NCBI RefSeq assembly: GCF_011634895.1
Contig: NZ_SIRR01000008.1
Coordinates: forward strand, 1-64,000
DNA length: 64,000 nt
Reading direction: 5' to 3'
Source of the DNA: Rheinheimera pleomorphica
GTDB taxonomy: Bacteria; Pseudomonadota; Gammaproteobacteria; Enterobacterales; Alteromonadaceae
Shown: positions 55,285 through 64,000 of the stretch, in pieces
Numbering within the stretch: the stretch's first letter is position 1
How the letters are laid out: every line of letters starts with the position of its first letter
Position numbers and translations under genes: made by a program
The notes under the pieces: model-generated
What the model was told of the DNA's origin: nothing
Database searches by the model: none
Seen by the model: the letters and a program-made list of their open reading frames with translations, nothing else

Positions 55285-55583
55285 ACATCCTGTTAATTTA
55301 TACGTCTTTTACTCAGCAACCCCGGTATAACAGGGGTTGCCAGCGTACAGGCCTTGCATCCGACTACGCAAAACGTCAGCCGTATTATCATGGCTGAAAA
55401 TACCGGTGGAAATCGTATAGGAACTTACCGAGCAGAAGTACTTAGCAATCCTGGTTTAAAAGTAGCAGTAGTTAACAAAAAGTGCGTGTACAGACATTAG
55501 TTTAAATTCGCCATGGGTTAATAAGTATGTTCAGCTGCACAACAATAAAGAGACGGCCTCAGGATAAGACACAATTGGGGTTT
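55285..55583. other. Upstream region of the chemotaxis gene
   Basis: The region between the LuxR-type gene and the chemotaxis gene contains an inverted repeat GCAACCCC-N9-GGGGTTGC (55316-55340), possibly a terminator of the LuxR/cytochrome unit or an operator. No gene is seen. Confidence 0.45.
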
Positions 55584-56105
55584 CTACAGAGCAACATCAT
55601 TCGGTGGTGGCAGTAAGTCTTCTAAGAAAAACGCCGCTAACTCGGCACGGTTACTAAGCCCGGCTTTGGCATAAACCGCCGTAGAGTGCACCTTGGCGGT
55701 TTTTTCTGTGGTGCCACGAATGTAAGCAATCTCTTTTAAACTCATTCCTTTAAGCAGTAGAAAAGCCACTTCCCGCTCAGCTGGCGTCAGTTGCCAGACA
55801 CTTAGCTGAGAGTCGATCATACCCGACAAGCCCTTTAAATACGCCCTTGACTGCTCGCGCCATAATTCGGCCTCTTGCTGTAACTTGGCGGAGAGCCGAC
55901 GCTCGCTTTTCAATGCTTTTTTCAGTTTAAAGCTATCGCGCAGCAGATAAAAAATGCCGCCCAGCGCAGCCAAACCCGCTACCGCTTCAACTGCGGTGTG
56001 CCACAGCAACACCCCCTCCCTAAAGTCCGTTACCAGATCCAGTAAAATCACTACACTGATCAGCGTAAGAGTAATAAGTAGTACCAGGCGTTCTTTACGT
56101 TGCAT
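55584..56105 (-). CDS. Membrane-anchored LuxR-type regulator
   Basis: The 173-residue protein has two membrane segments (about 7-27 and 37-56), a short coiled coil and a C-terminal GerE/LuxR helix-turn-helix (LTPAEREVAFLLLKGMSLKEIAYIRGTTEKTAKVHS). There is no receiver or autoinducer domain. It probably acts at the inner membrane as a transcription activator. It is 42 bases after the cytochrome b gene on the same strand, so it may be controlled with it. Its targets are unknown. Confidence 0.85.
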   Translation of the reverse strand: MQRKERLVLLITLTLISVVILLDLVTDFREGVLLWHTAVEAVAGLAALGGIFYLLRDSFKLKKALKSERRLSAKLQQEAELWREQSRAYLKGLSGMIDSQLSVWQLTPAEREVAFLLLKGMSLKEIAYIRGTTEKTAKVHSTAVYAKAGLSNRAELAAFFLEDLLPPPNDVAL

Positions 56106-56147
56106 CAGTTTCCCTTAGTGTCGGGGGTAGCCCTGAATAAACTATCG

Positions 56148-56855
56148 TTAATCGTCATCATGTTGGCTTCCTTTGTGCTCATCAGCTTCGGCCAAATGCA
56201 ACGCGCTGCCAAACAAGTTTAAGGTGCGGCTTTGGCTGTCAAAATTCGTTAGCAGGTAAGACGCAAAACCAAGCGTTAAGACAAGTACACTAATGCCGGC
56301 CAGCTTATGCACTTTAACCGGTGCCGTTGCCTCAGGCAGCGGCTTTTCACCTGTTATCATACTTTTGCCTAATCCGTCTTTATGTTTTAACTGATGCAGC
56401 ACTATGCCAGCCAGGTGCAGCAGCACCACGATAATAAACGCATTGGCAAACAGCTCATGCAGATCTTTTACACTATCGCGACCTGCGCTAACCATCAAAT
56501 AGCCGGTCAGGCCAAGGCCTATTGCCAGAATAAACATCGTTACAGCTGCCCAGCTTGACGCCGGGTTGTGGCCATGCCAAAGCCTTGATTGTGCCGAAAA
56601 CACACCGCTTAAATAGACTTTAAGCGCAGCAGGTTGCAATGAAAAGTCGCTAAAGCGGGCATGTTTAGAGCCAATTATGCCCCAAAGCAAGCGCAGCAAC
56701 ACGCTAAAACACAGCATTAAACCTGCAAGCATATGAAATGAAAATGCCACAGCATCATCATCAACTGTGTTGGCAATGGTAAAAGCGGTAATAAAACTGC
56801 CGGCAAAAAGCCAGTGCAAAATCCTGGTGGGTAAATCATATACGCGGGTAGCCAT
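56148..56855 (-). CDS. Cytochrome b561-family membrane protein
   Basis: From the ATG at 56855 the protein has 235 residues and about five membrane segments. Likely heme-binding histidines are in PTRILHWLFAG, FSFHMLAG and VVLLHLAGIVLHQLK, as in cytochrome b/b6 domain proteins that pass electrons between quinone and soluble partners. An upstream ATG at 56882 would overlap a palindrome and is less likely. The C-terminal tail is His/Asp/Glu-rich (DEHKGSQHDDD). The redox partner is unknown, and the LuxR-type gene downstream may be linked in function. Confidence 0.85.
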   Translation of the reverse strand: MATRVYDLPTRILHWLFAGSFITAFTIANTVDDDAVAFSFHMLAGLMLCFSVLLRLLWGIIGSKHARFSDFSLQPAALKVYLSGVFSAQSRLWHGHNPASSWAAVTMFILAIGLGLTGYLMVSAGRDSVKDLHELFANAFIIVVLLHLAGIVLHQLKHKDGLGKSMITGEKPLPEATAPVKVHKLAGISVLVLTLGFASYLLTNFDSQSRTLNLFGSALHLAEADEHKGSQHDDD

Positions 56856-56876
56856 GTTGTTATACCTCGTGCTGTT

Positions 56877-56888
56877 TGACAAATGTCA
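56877..56888. promoter_or_regulatory. TGACA-AA-TGTCA palindrome before cytochrome b gene
   Basis: TGACAAATGTCA begins 22 bases before the cytochrome b start and repeats the core of the palindrome at 51444. It lies close enough to the start that binding would block transcription or translation. Confidence 0.5.
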
Positions 56889-57009
56889 GTGACAACACTA
56901 GTGGCTATCGCCGGTTTATCCTATTGACCAAAGGGCCTAGGCTACAGATTTCTGGTTGTTTGGCCAATGCCGGTTAATCAGCCCGGGCACACCATGCTTG
57001 GTGTCGTTT

Positions 57010-57142
57010 TTACAACAGCGCCCAATCATTCAGGTATGCCGCTAACTCGCGCGGCTTTTCCAGTGGCAGCATATGGCCTGCCCCCGAAGTGCTGATTTTC
57101 GTTGCACATTGTGCCCGGTAGTAAATACAGCTTAGTGGCCAA
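57010..57142 (-). pseudogene. Alpha/beta hydrolase remnant
   Basis: On the minus strand a TTG at 57142, with GGAGG five bases upstream, opens LATKLYLLPGTMCNE, the N-terminal oxyanion strand of an alpha/beta hydrolase. In another frame and ending at 57010-57012, ISTSGAGHMLPLEKPREL and AAYLNDWALL are the C-terminal end with the catalytic His of such an enzyme. About 200 middle residues are missing. The gene was lost by internal deletion and frameshift. The rest of 57143-57444 has no other gene that I can support. Confidence 0.65.
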
Positions 57143-57444
57143 AAGCCCCTCCGGTTGCGTACGTCGTTTCAGACGCTCTGTCTGTTGTTTGCCAGTAACT
57201 CTGCATGTTGCTGGCGACTATTTCAACTGTGGCAATTTTTACACTTTTACACCCTACTGTGTACACCTTACACAGTAACACTAAAGTTAAAGAGGTTAAG
57301 CGGCCCTGCCGGCGCGCTGTTGCCGGTTTGGAACAGCTTTTGCTGCCAATACGGTATCAGGAGTGCTTAACGGCACGAACAAGAGCGCCAATATCGACAA
57401 CGATTGGCAATTTGTGGCACTGATAAACCCTATGGAGGCAACGC

Positions 57445-57660
57445 ATGACATCTGAGCAAACTAAGCAAGCATCCCGCAGTTTTATGCACTATGAAGCGCT
57501 GAAAACGGCTATCGCCAACAATGAAGTGGCATTGGTAAAGCAACTGCTTGCCAACCATAGCATGCAACCGTTAGAAAAAAGCTACCTGCTTGATTTAGCT
57601 AAGCTAAACAGTAACCGCGAGATTATCGCTTTGCTGCAGGCCGTTACCGTACAGCAATAG
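57445..57660 (+). CDS. Small hypothetical protein, ankyrin-like helices
   Basis: The 71-residue protein has GGAGG before its ATG. The sequence is a series of short helices (HYEALKTAIANNEVALVKQLLANH, then EIIALLQAV) resembling one and a half ankyrin repeats. It has no signal peptide or membrane segment. It lies upstream of putA on the same strand but 290 bases away. Function is unknown. Confidence 0.62.
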   Translation: MTSEQTKQASRSFMHYEALKTAIANNEVALVKQLLANHSMQPLEKSYLLDLAKLNSNREIIALLQAVTVQQ

Positions 57661-57950
57661 CTGATATACGCTTTTTATGCAGCAGCGCAAGATACTCTGG
57701 TACTGCAGCCGAAGGGTTAATTACAAAAAAATTCGGCAACAAGTGGTAAAACCAGTAATTGAAACTGCAGCTTAATATCAAAAGCAGAATTTTATGCTAA
57801 AAAAATCAAAATAAGCCATTTAAACTAGGGTTTTGCCTGCAAAATAAACCAGCCTATTTTGTGCAGTTTTCTTTAGTATGCGAAGTGAAGATTATTGCTA
57901 ACCCGGCGCTTAGGTTATTAAAACACAGCGCCTCTGTTATAGGCTGAATT

Positions 57951-60900
57951 ATGTTATTTGATGCTGATTTAACCACCCGCTGTCCGCTCAGACAAAAGAT
58001 CCGTCACTACTACCGTATCGACGAAAATGCCGCTATTGACCACTTACTGCCACTGGCTGAAGTGGGCGTTAAAGCGCGCAGCCGTGCCTGGGAGCGGGCG
58101 CGGCAAATTGTGCATACCATTCGTAAAGATCAGGATGGCCAGGGGGGTATTGATGCCCTGTTAAATGAGTTTTCGTTATCCAGTGAAGAAGGCGTGGTGC
58201 TGATGTGCCTGGCCGAAGCTTTGCTTCGCGTGCCGGATAAAAGCACCCAGGAAGCGCTTATTCGCGACAAGTTAGCCAAAGGTGACTGGAGCTCGCATCT
58301 GGGCAGCAGCGACTCGCTGTTTGTTAATGCCTCGTCCTGGGGCTTGTTGGTTACCGGTAAAATGGTGAACTATAACGATAAAACCAAGGCACAACAGTTT
58401 GGCATTCTGAAGAAAACCCTGGGCCGTTTAGGCGAGCCGGTGATCCGCAAATCGGTTAACTTTGCCATGAAAATTATGGGCAAACAGTTTGTTATGGGCA
58501 CCAACATTGACGATGCGATAGAGCGTGCCTTTGATACCGAGAAAAAAGGCTATGTCTACTCTTACGATATGCTGGGCGAAGGTGCCCGCACTATGGCCGA
58601 TGCCGAGCGTTACTACCAAAGCTACTTAACCGCTATTCATGCCATTGGTAAAGCCGCTAACGGCAAGGGGCCGATAAAAAGCCCCGGCATTTCAGTTAAG
58701 TTATCGGCTATTCATCCGCGCTATGAATTTAGCCACCGCGAGCGGGTGATGAGCGAGCTGCTGCCAAAACTAAAAGCGCTGGTGCTGGTGGCGAAAAGTT
58801 ACGATATCGGCTTTACCGTCGATGCCGAAGAAGCCGACCGCTTAGATATTTCACTGGATATTATCGAAGCGATTTTATCCGACGACGAGCTCGGTGATTG
58901 GGCCGGCTTTGGCCTGGCGGTACAGGCCTATCAAAAGCGCGCTATCTTCGTTATTGAGTGGCTGACCGAACTCGCCCGCAAAGTAAACCGCAAACTGATG
59001 GTGCGGCTGGTAAAAGGTGCCTATTGGGATACTGAAATTAAAACTACCCAGCAAAAAGGCCTCGATCACTACCCGGTGTTTACCCGTAAGGCCTCGACTG
59101 ACGTATCGTACAAAGCCTGCGCTATTAAGCTTTTAGAGGCGCGCGATGTACTGTACCCGCAGTTTGCCACCCACAATGCCTACACCGCCGCCACTATTTT
59201 AGAAGTGGCCAAAGGCAATAACAGCGGCTTTGAGTTTCAGCGCTTACACGGCATGGGCGAGTCGTTATTCGACCAGATTGTCAGCAGCGAGAAAATTCAG
59301 TGCCGCGTTTATGCCCCGGTTGGCGAGCATGAAAACCTGCTGGCCTATTTAGTTAGGCGCTTGCTGGAAAACGGCGCTAACTCGTCTTTTGTTAATGCCA
59401 TTGTCGATACCAGCCAGCCGGTTGAAGCCTTATTGCCCGACCCGGTAGAAACCCTGCAAAGCCTGCGCAATAAATACAACACGCAAATAAAACTGCCTGT
59501 CGATTTATACGGCAGCGAGCGGGCCAATTCCAAAGGCCTGGATTTAACCGATGTTGACAGCCTGACCGCCTTTAAAGCCAACCTGGATAACTGGTTTAGC
59601 AGCCATTTGCTGCAGCCAGACCAGATCCCGGAGGGCGCCATCGCGGTTAAAAACCCGGCCAATCATACCGAGATCATCGGCCATGTGCGGCTGCACAACA
59701 GCGAGCAGATGCAGCAACTGCTGGAAAATGCCGATAACGCCTTTGCCAGCTGGTCGCAAGTACCGGTAACCGAGCGCGCCAACTTACTGCGCCGTATCGG
59801 CGATATTATCGAGCGTCACCATGATGAGTTAGTCGCCATTTGTATTAAAGAAGCCGGCAAAGTCGCACAAGATGGCATTGATGAAGTACGCGAAGCGGTC
59901 GATTTTTGCCGTTATTATGCCGCCAGAGCTGAAGAGCTGGCCAAAGATGAGCGCTTTGAACCGCGCGGCGTTATTTTGTGCATCAGCCCGTGGAATTTCC
60001 CGCTGGCAATATTTTTAGGCCAGGTGGCAGCGGCCATCGTCACCGGTAATACCGTTATTGCCAAACCGGCCGAGCAAACCAGCCTGATTGCGCTGCGCGC
60101 CATTGAGCTGATGCAGGCAGTCGGCTTACCCGAGCATGTGGTGCAAGCCGTAATTGCCCGCGGTAGCGACGTGGGTAAAACCATAGTGCCGGACAGCCGC
60201 ATTCAGGCAGTGATGTTTACCGGCTCCACCGAAACCGGCAGCCTTATTTCGCGCACCCTGGCACAACGTAACGATATTCAGGTACCGCTGATTGCCGAAA
60301 CCGGCGGCCAAAACTGCATGATAGTCGACTCCACTGCCCTGCCGGAGCAAGTGGTAGACGATGTGATAAGCTCAGGCTTTCAAAGTGCCGGCCAGCGCTG
60401 TTCGGCGCTTCGGGTGTTGTTTATTCAGCAGGATGTCGCCGATGGCATTATCGATATGCTAAAGGGCGCACTTAAAGAGCTGCATGTGGGCGACCCGGCC
60501 TGGCTTAGCACCGATATTGGCCCGGTAATAGATGATAAAGCACTGAAAAACCTGCAACAGCATGTGGACTATCTAAAAGATAAAGCCACCTTGCATTACC
60601 AGTGCGATATTCCGGATAACGCCGAAAACGGCGCCTATTTCTTTGCCCCGCGCTTGTACGAAATCAGTGATTTATCGCTGTTAAAACGCGAAGTGTTTGG
60701 CCCTTGCGTGCATATTATCCGCTATAAAGCCAGCGAGCTGGATCAGGTTATCGACCAGATCAATGCGACCGGTTACGGCCTGACCATGGGTATACATTCG
60801 CGCATTGAAGACCGCTGCAATTACCTGGCAAAAATGTCGCGCGCCGGTAATGTGTATATAAATCGCAATATGATAGGTGCCATTGTCGGTGCCCAGCCAT

Positions 60901-61754
60901 TTGGCGGCCGCGGCTTATCCGGCACCGGGCCTAAAGCCGGCGGGCCGAATTACTTACTGCGGCTGGTAAAAGAGAAAGCCTCGCCGGACAATGTGCAAAT
61001 GACCAATTTAAGCCCGGATCAGCTGAGCCTGCACCATAACCCTGATGCGGATGCCCAGGTAGAGCAGCTGATGGCTAACTCGCTTAGGGATGAAAAAATC
61101 TGGCGCGCTACGCCGCTGAATGACCGGGTATCGGCCGTACGGCAATTGCTGGCAAAAATTGCCACGGTCGATATTATTGACGAGCTGGCCGACGATTTAG
61201 CACTGACGCTGGCCGACGCCCGCGCTCAGCTAAACCGACTGGAAAAATATATGCGCAAGTGCACTACCCTGCCCGGCCCGACCGGTGAGTCGAATACGTT
61301 GCATATTGAGCCGCGTGGCTGCGTGGTGTGCTATGCCGATAAAAGCACCTCGTTTAACTTCTGGGCCATATCCATTATCACCGCACTGGCGGCCGGTAAC
61401 ACCGTTATTACCGTAGCGTCAGAGTTGTTCTATGAAGAGGCCATGGCGTTTAAAGACAAGTTTATTGCCACCGGCGTGGCCGCCGGCGTATTTCAGGTAG
61501 CCAAACCGGATCAGCTGCAAGCTATTTTGGCCCACCCGCATCTGGCCGGTGCAGTAGTGGCGGCGCGCTCGTCACGGCTGGGTTATTTCAGCCAGCAATT
61601 GGCACAGCGCGATGGCGCTATCCTGCCGGTGATCAGCGCCGAGTATTACGATACGCTGATTAAACGCCTGGTGACCGAGAAAACCATCAGTATAGATACC
61701 ACCGCATCAGGCGGTAATACCTCGCTGATGACCATGGTGGAGGACGACGAGTAA
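57951..61754 (+). CDS. putA: Bifunctional proline dehydrogenase / P5C dehydrogenase PutA
   Basis: The 1267-residue protein joins an FAD-dependent proline dehydrogenase (about 60-530; VKGAYWDTEIK, FATHNA, EFQRLHGMGE) to an NAD-dependent aldehyde dehydrogenase (about 560-1030; SPWNFPLA, GSTETG, catalytic Cys817 in SAGQRCSALRV). A C-terminal aldehyde-dehydrogenase-like lobe follows (about 1080-1267). It converts proline to glutamate with channelled intermediate. There is no N-terminal ribbon-helix-helix DNA-binding domain as in E. coli, so it is not a self-repressor. Upstream is a hairpin GGCGCT-N16-AGCGCC (about 57905-57932). Confidence 0.96.
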   Translation: MLFDADLTTRCPLRQKIRHYYRIDENAAIDHLLPLAEVGVKARSRAWERARQIVHTIRKDQDGQGGIDALLNEFSLSSEEGVVLMCLAEALLRVPDKSTQEALIRDKLAKGDWSSHLGSSDSLFVNASSWGLLVTGKMVNYNDKTKAQQFGILKKTLGRLGEPVIRKSVNFAMKIMGKQFVMGTNIDDAIERAFDTEKKGYVYSYDMLGEGARTMADAERYYQSYLTAIHAIGKAANGKGPIKSPGISVKLSAIHPRYEFSHRERVMSELLPKLKALVLVAKSYDIGFTVDAEEADRLDISLDIIEAILSDDELGDWAGFGLAVQAYQKRAIFVIEWLTELARKVNRKLMVRLVKGAYWDTEIKTTQQKGLDHYPVFTRKASTDVSYKACAIKLLEARDVLYPQFATHNAYTAATILEVAKGNNSGFEFQRLHGMGESLFDQIVSSEKIQCRVYAPVGEHENLLAYLVRRLLENGANSSFVNAIVDTSQPVEALLPDPVETLQSLRNKYNTQIKLPVDLYGSERANSKGLDLTDVDSLTAFKANLDNWFSSHLLQPDQIPEGAIAVKNPANHTEIIGHVRLHNSEQMQQLLENADNAFASWSQVPVTERANLLRRIGDIIERHHDELVAICIKEAGKVAQDGIDEVREAVDFCRYYAARAEELAKDERFEPRGVILCISPWNFPLAIFLGQVAAAIVTGNTVIAKPAEQTSLIALRAIELMQAVGLPEHVVQAVIARGSDVGKTIVPDSRIQAVMFTGSTETGSLISRTLAQRNDIQVPLIAETGGQNCMIVDSTALPEQVVDDVISSGFQSAGQRCSALRVLFIQQDVADGIIDMLKGALKELHVGDPAWLSTDIGPVIDDKALKNLQQHVDYLKDKATLHYQCDIPDNAENGAYFFAPRLYEISDLSLLKREVFGPCVHIIRYKASELDQVIDQINATGYGLTMGIHSRIEDRCNYLAKMSRAGNVYINRNMIGAIVGAQPFGGRGLSGTGPKAGGPNYLLRLVKEKASPDNVQMTNLSPDQLSLHHNPDADAQVEQLMANSLRDEKIWRATPLNDRVSAVRQLLAKIATVDIIDELADDLALTLADARAQLNRLEKYMRKCTTLPGPTGESNTLHIEPRGCVVCYADKSTSFNFWAISIITALAAGNTVITVASELFYEEAMAFKDKFIATGVAAGVFQVAKPDQLQAILAHPHLAGAVVAARSSRLGYFSQQLAQRDGAILPVISAEYYDTLIKRLVTEKTISIDTTASGGNTSLMTMVEDDE

Positions 61755-61784
61755 CACCGCTGTAAAAAGCTATCGGTTTGATTT

Positions 61785-61808
61785 AGCCAGGCTGCTACCA
61801 GCCTGGCT
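61785..61808 (+). terminator. Hairpin terminator after putA
   Basis: AGCCAGGCTG-CTAC-CAGCCTGGCT is a perfect 10-bp stem, 31 bases after the putA stop. It is followed by GTTAAATAATT, which gives only a short U-rich tail. Confidence 0.75.
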
Positions 61809-61879
61809 GTTAAATAATTGCTAATTGCCTGATAGACAAACTCGCCATACACTAGCCGCTATTTAACGGCAAAGAACGC

Positions 61880-63190
61880 ATGAAAGCACGCTACTTATTA
61901 CTGATAGTGCTACTGATTTGGCTACCTCTGGCATACCATTTATTGCTTGATGACGAGTTACAGCCAGAGGCCGCAGTGCTTGTACAGCAGACAATTGACG
62001 AGCCAACGCCAGACAACTATTACATTGGCGTTATGGCGCTGTCTGTGCAGCAGCCGCAGCCGGACCAGGTATTACAACAGTACCTTGAGCAACAACCGGC
62101 AGCAGACAATTTTGACAGGCTGAAGCTGCCGCAACTAAGTGGCCTTAATGAGCTATACCAGCATCCGTTTTTCTGCGAGTTAGCAACTGATACATGCCAG
62201 CAGACACTGGCCGGCCAACCGCAGCAGCTGCAACACTTTCTGGCAGGCTTTGCGCCCTTGCTAAAGCAATACGAGGCGTTACAACAGCTTGATGAAATTT
62301 CACCGGTTAATGAGCACGTCATGCAGGTTAACTGGCTTGATGTGCTGCCGCTACAGCAGCTTTATGCCTTGTATTTATATCATCTTATTCTGCAGCAGGA
62401 TTTCACCAGCGCCGAAGCCAAATTAGCACAGTGGATACAGCAACAACGACGCTTTCTATCGCTCCCTGCCAGCTCGCTAACAACGTCTGCTATTATGGTG
62501 CAGTTTAATGACTTATATCTGCCGCTGGCGATAGCACTCAGAGCCAGTAGCAACGCCAGGCTAACTTTACTGGCCAGCAGTCTGGCGCCACTTAGTATTG
62601 ACGAGCTGACACTGGTCAGCACAGTCCAACATGAGCTATTCGTCAGTTGGCAGCTGGCACAAATTGCTGATCTGCAACAGCTTGAAAACTCAGTTCCCCA
62701 TTTAATGTACCGCTTGTTGTACAAACCTAATCTGACATTAAACCAGCTGTACCAGCACAGTCAGATTGCACAATTACAGCAGATAAGCAGTAAAACACAG
62801 TGGTATCACTATGCCAGTGCCCGCCAACAACAGCTGGATACAACCGACTATCAGCCCGCAACCTTAACAACCAGGCTAAAGCAAAGTTATCGCAACTTTT
62901 ACGGTGCCATACTGGTAGATATCCTCTCTGCCGTGCCAGACCGTCAACTGATAGATCGCAGCCAGTTAGACCTTAGCCTGTATTTATTACAGCCCTTGCT
63001 ACTGCACGATGTAAAAACACAAGCTCAGCTGCAACAGAGTGATTTTGCGCTAAACCCTTATACTCAAACTACGGTGCGCAGCCACAATAACCGTTGGTGC
63101 TATAACCTGACTGATTTTATTTGCCTTACTGATACAAATGTTTCCGTGCTGCGTACTGGTACTGACCAAACTGGAGTAAATATGCAATGA
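61880..63190 (+). CDS. Membrane-anchored protein of unknown function
   Basis: The 436-residue protein has one N-terminal hydrophobic segment (YLLLIVLLIWLPLAYHLLL) and an otherwise helical, Gln- and Leu-rich periplasmic or extracellular part. Two cysteine pairs (FFCELATDTCQ and WCYNLTDFICL) could form disulfides. I do not recognise the family. Its stop overlaps the lipocalin ATG (ATGA), so the two are translated together, suggesting an outer-membrane or lipid role. Confidence 0.7.
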   Translation: MKARYLLLIVLLIWLPLAYHLLLDDELQPEAAVLVQQTIDEPTPDNYYIGVMALSVQQPQPDQVLQQYLEQQPAADNFDRLKLPQLSGLNELYQHPFFCELATDTCQQTLAGQPQQLQHFLAGFAPLLKQYEALQQLDEISPVNEHVMQVNWLDVLPLQQLYALYLYHLILQQDFTSAEAKLAQWIQQQRRFLSLPASSLTTSAIMVQFNDLYLPLAIALRASSNARLTLLASSLAPLSIDELTLVSTVQHELFVSWQLAQIADLQQLENSVPHLMYRLLYKPNLTLNQLYQHSQIAQLQQISSKTQWYHYASARQQQLDTTDYQPATLTTRLKQSYRNFYGAILVDILSAVPDRQLIDRSQLDLSLYLLQPLLLHDVKTQAQLQQSDFALNPYTQTTVRSHNNRWCYNLTDFICLTDTNVSVLRTGTDQTGVNMQ

Positions 63191-63702
63191 AGTATTTTTT
63201 TATCTGCATCCTGGCAGCCGTGCTCACAGGCTGCACCGGCACCCCACAGGGCGTTACGCCGGTAACCCCATTTGAATTAAACCGCTATTTAGGGCAGTGG
63301 TATGAAATTGCCAGGCTCGATCACCGTTTTGAACGCGGCCTGACCGAAGTAACCGCTAACTACAGTATGCGCGACGATGGCGGCGTAAGGGTGATTAACC
63401 GCGGTTATAATAGCGAGGATAACGCTTGGCAACAGGCCGAAGGTAAGGCCTATTTTGTTGACGACAGCAACAGCGGCGCACTGAAAGTGTCATTTTTCGG
63501 CCCGTTTTATGGTGGCTACAATATTGCTAAATTAACCGACGACTATACGGTGGCACTGGTGCTTGGGCCGTCAACCGACTACGCCTGGCTACTGGCACGC
63601 AGTAAAACGCCGTCCAAAGCAATATGTGATGACTATGTGGCGTTTGCCGCCCAGTTAGGTATAGCCGCAGAGCAATGGATTTGGTTGCAGCAGTGCCAGT
63701 AA
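63187..63702 (+). CDS. Outer-membrane lipocalin (Blc-like)
   Basis: The 171-residue protein has a lipoprotein signal with lipobox LTGC (Cys16) and a lipocalin barrel. The family markers are LGQWYEIARLDHRFERGL, the VINRGY strand, FFGPFYGGYNI and SKTPSKAICDDY. Bacterial lipocalins (Blc) sit on the inner face of the outer membrane and bind lysophospholipids or fatty acids. It overlaps the preceding gene by four bases. Confidence 0.92.
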   Translation: MKYFFICILAAVLTGCTGTPQGVTPVTPFELNRYLGQWYEIARLDHRFERGLTEVTANYSMRDDGGVRVINRGYNSEDNAWQQAEGKAYFVDDSNSGALKVSFFGPFYGGYNIAKLTDDYTVALVLGPSTDYAWLLARSKTPSKAICDDYVAFAAQLGIAAEQWIWLQQCQ

Positions 63703-63833
63703 TGCGTTAAGGCATCACCTTTTCGGGTATTAATTTTCTGTCGAGATAAGCTCTACTTCAGGATTCAGGGTAAATCTATGGAGAGGCTTACTTCTATTGC
63801 CTTTACTGGCATTTCACACTGGATTGTCTGTTG

Positions 63834-64000
63834 TTAGTCCGCAGATAACCGGATCGGTTTATTACCCAACAGGTTTCTTACAGCCTTATCAAAAGGTAAT
63901 AAGTTTCCGTCTCGCATCAGTTCTATTGCATTACCAAGTAATATCCTCGACAACCTGTCGTTGCGATCAACATCAGGCTGTTTTGCCATATGTTGCAGTA
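63834..64000 (-). CDS. Partial hypothetical protein at right edge
   Basis: On the minus strand an open frame runs from the window edge to a TAA at 63834-63836. It contains MAKQPDVDRNDRLSRILL, GNAIELMRDGNLLPF and DKAVRNLLGNKPIRLSAD. An ATG at 63989 would give 51 residues, but the frame also continues past the edge, so this is probably a C-terminus. No family is recognised. The stretch 63703-63833 holds no gene that I can see. Confidence 0.5.
   Translation of the reverse strand, partial: LQHMAKQPDVDRNDRLSRILLGNAIELMRDGNLLPFDKAVRNLLGNKPIRLSAD

Noticed and set aside
57155-57423. Two overlapping frames of about 70 codons upstream of the small gene at 57445
   Set aside because: They overlap each other, have Cys/Leu-rich random-looking products and lack ribosome sites. 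The only recognisable coding trace nearby is the hydrolase remnant on the other strand.

Overview
The window reads as a chromosomal segment of a gammaproteobacterium, most likely an Alteromonadales/Chromatiaceae relative such as Rheinheimera or Alishewanella. This is inferred from the 16S rRNA 5' end, the ArcA/ArcB pair, the gcvA, mutY-yggX, trmB-rsmC, gltBD and rraA sets, and the two large TonB receptors. Most genes look about 50% GC and are core metabolism. The 42-49 kb stretch is visibly more AT-rich and holds accessory DNA.

Layout. 0-0.5 kb: the start of an rRNA operon reading leftward, with three tandem promoters. 0.6-3.3 kb: a divergent pair, a GNAT acetyltransferase fused to a C39-like peptidase and a RimK-like ATP-grasp ligase. 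3.5 kb: tRNA-Leu(CAG). 3.7-6.6 kb: a nucleoside salvage unit of uridine kinase, a CNT nucleoside transporter and a 2OG-Fe(II) oxygenase. 6.7-11.3 kb: an Oar-like TonB receptor and a lipoprotein of the endonuclease/exonuclease/phosphatase family. 11.4-18.4 kb: housekeeping genes (rlmM, ygdD, a hydrolase, gcvA, yggX, mutY, trmB, rsmC). 18.5-23.4 kb: a sensor kinase, then arcA and arcB lying tail to tail. 23.4-31.2 kb: a probable cyanophycin or isoaspartyl-dipeptide utilisation cluster (secreted cyanophycinase-like S51 peptidase, TonB receptor, YfcC-type permease, IadA-like dipeptidase). 31.6-37.5 kb: gltBD.

Accessory region, 37.5-51.5 kb. It starts with rraA. Two extra 3'-terminal fragments of rraA lie 1.2 and 4.3 kb downstream, each closing off a block of cargo: first a thioredoxin-like gene, then a MarR regulator, a serine hydrolase and small genes. 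This looks like serial insertion at the rraA 3' end. Beyond the last fragment lie a toxin-antitoxin pair with a nonsense-mutated toxin, a second truncated toxin, and an AAA ATPase plus DUF4435/TOPRIM pair that matches the PARIS anti-phage architecture. That pair is enclosed by a perfect 20-bp inverted repeat. Two orphan antitoxin-like HTH genes, several alpha/beta hydrolases and a toxin-like protein with an FxDNR-type N-terminal motif follow.

51.5-64 kb: a TetR/acrylyl-CoA reductase unit with two matching operators, a chemotaxis receptor, a membrane-anchored LuxR regulator with a cytochrome b, a hydrolase remnant, a small unknown gene, putA, an unknown membrane-anchored protein overlapping a lipocalin gene, and a partial gene at the right edge. 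All names rest on reading the sequence and remembered family motifs; no database search was possible.
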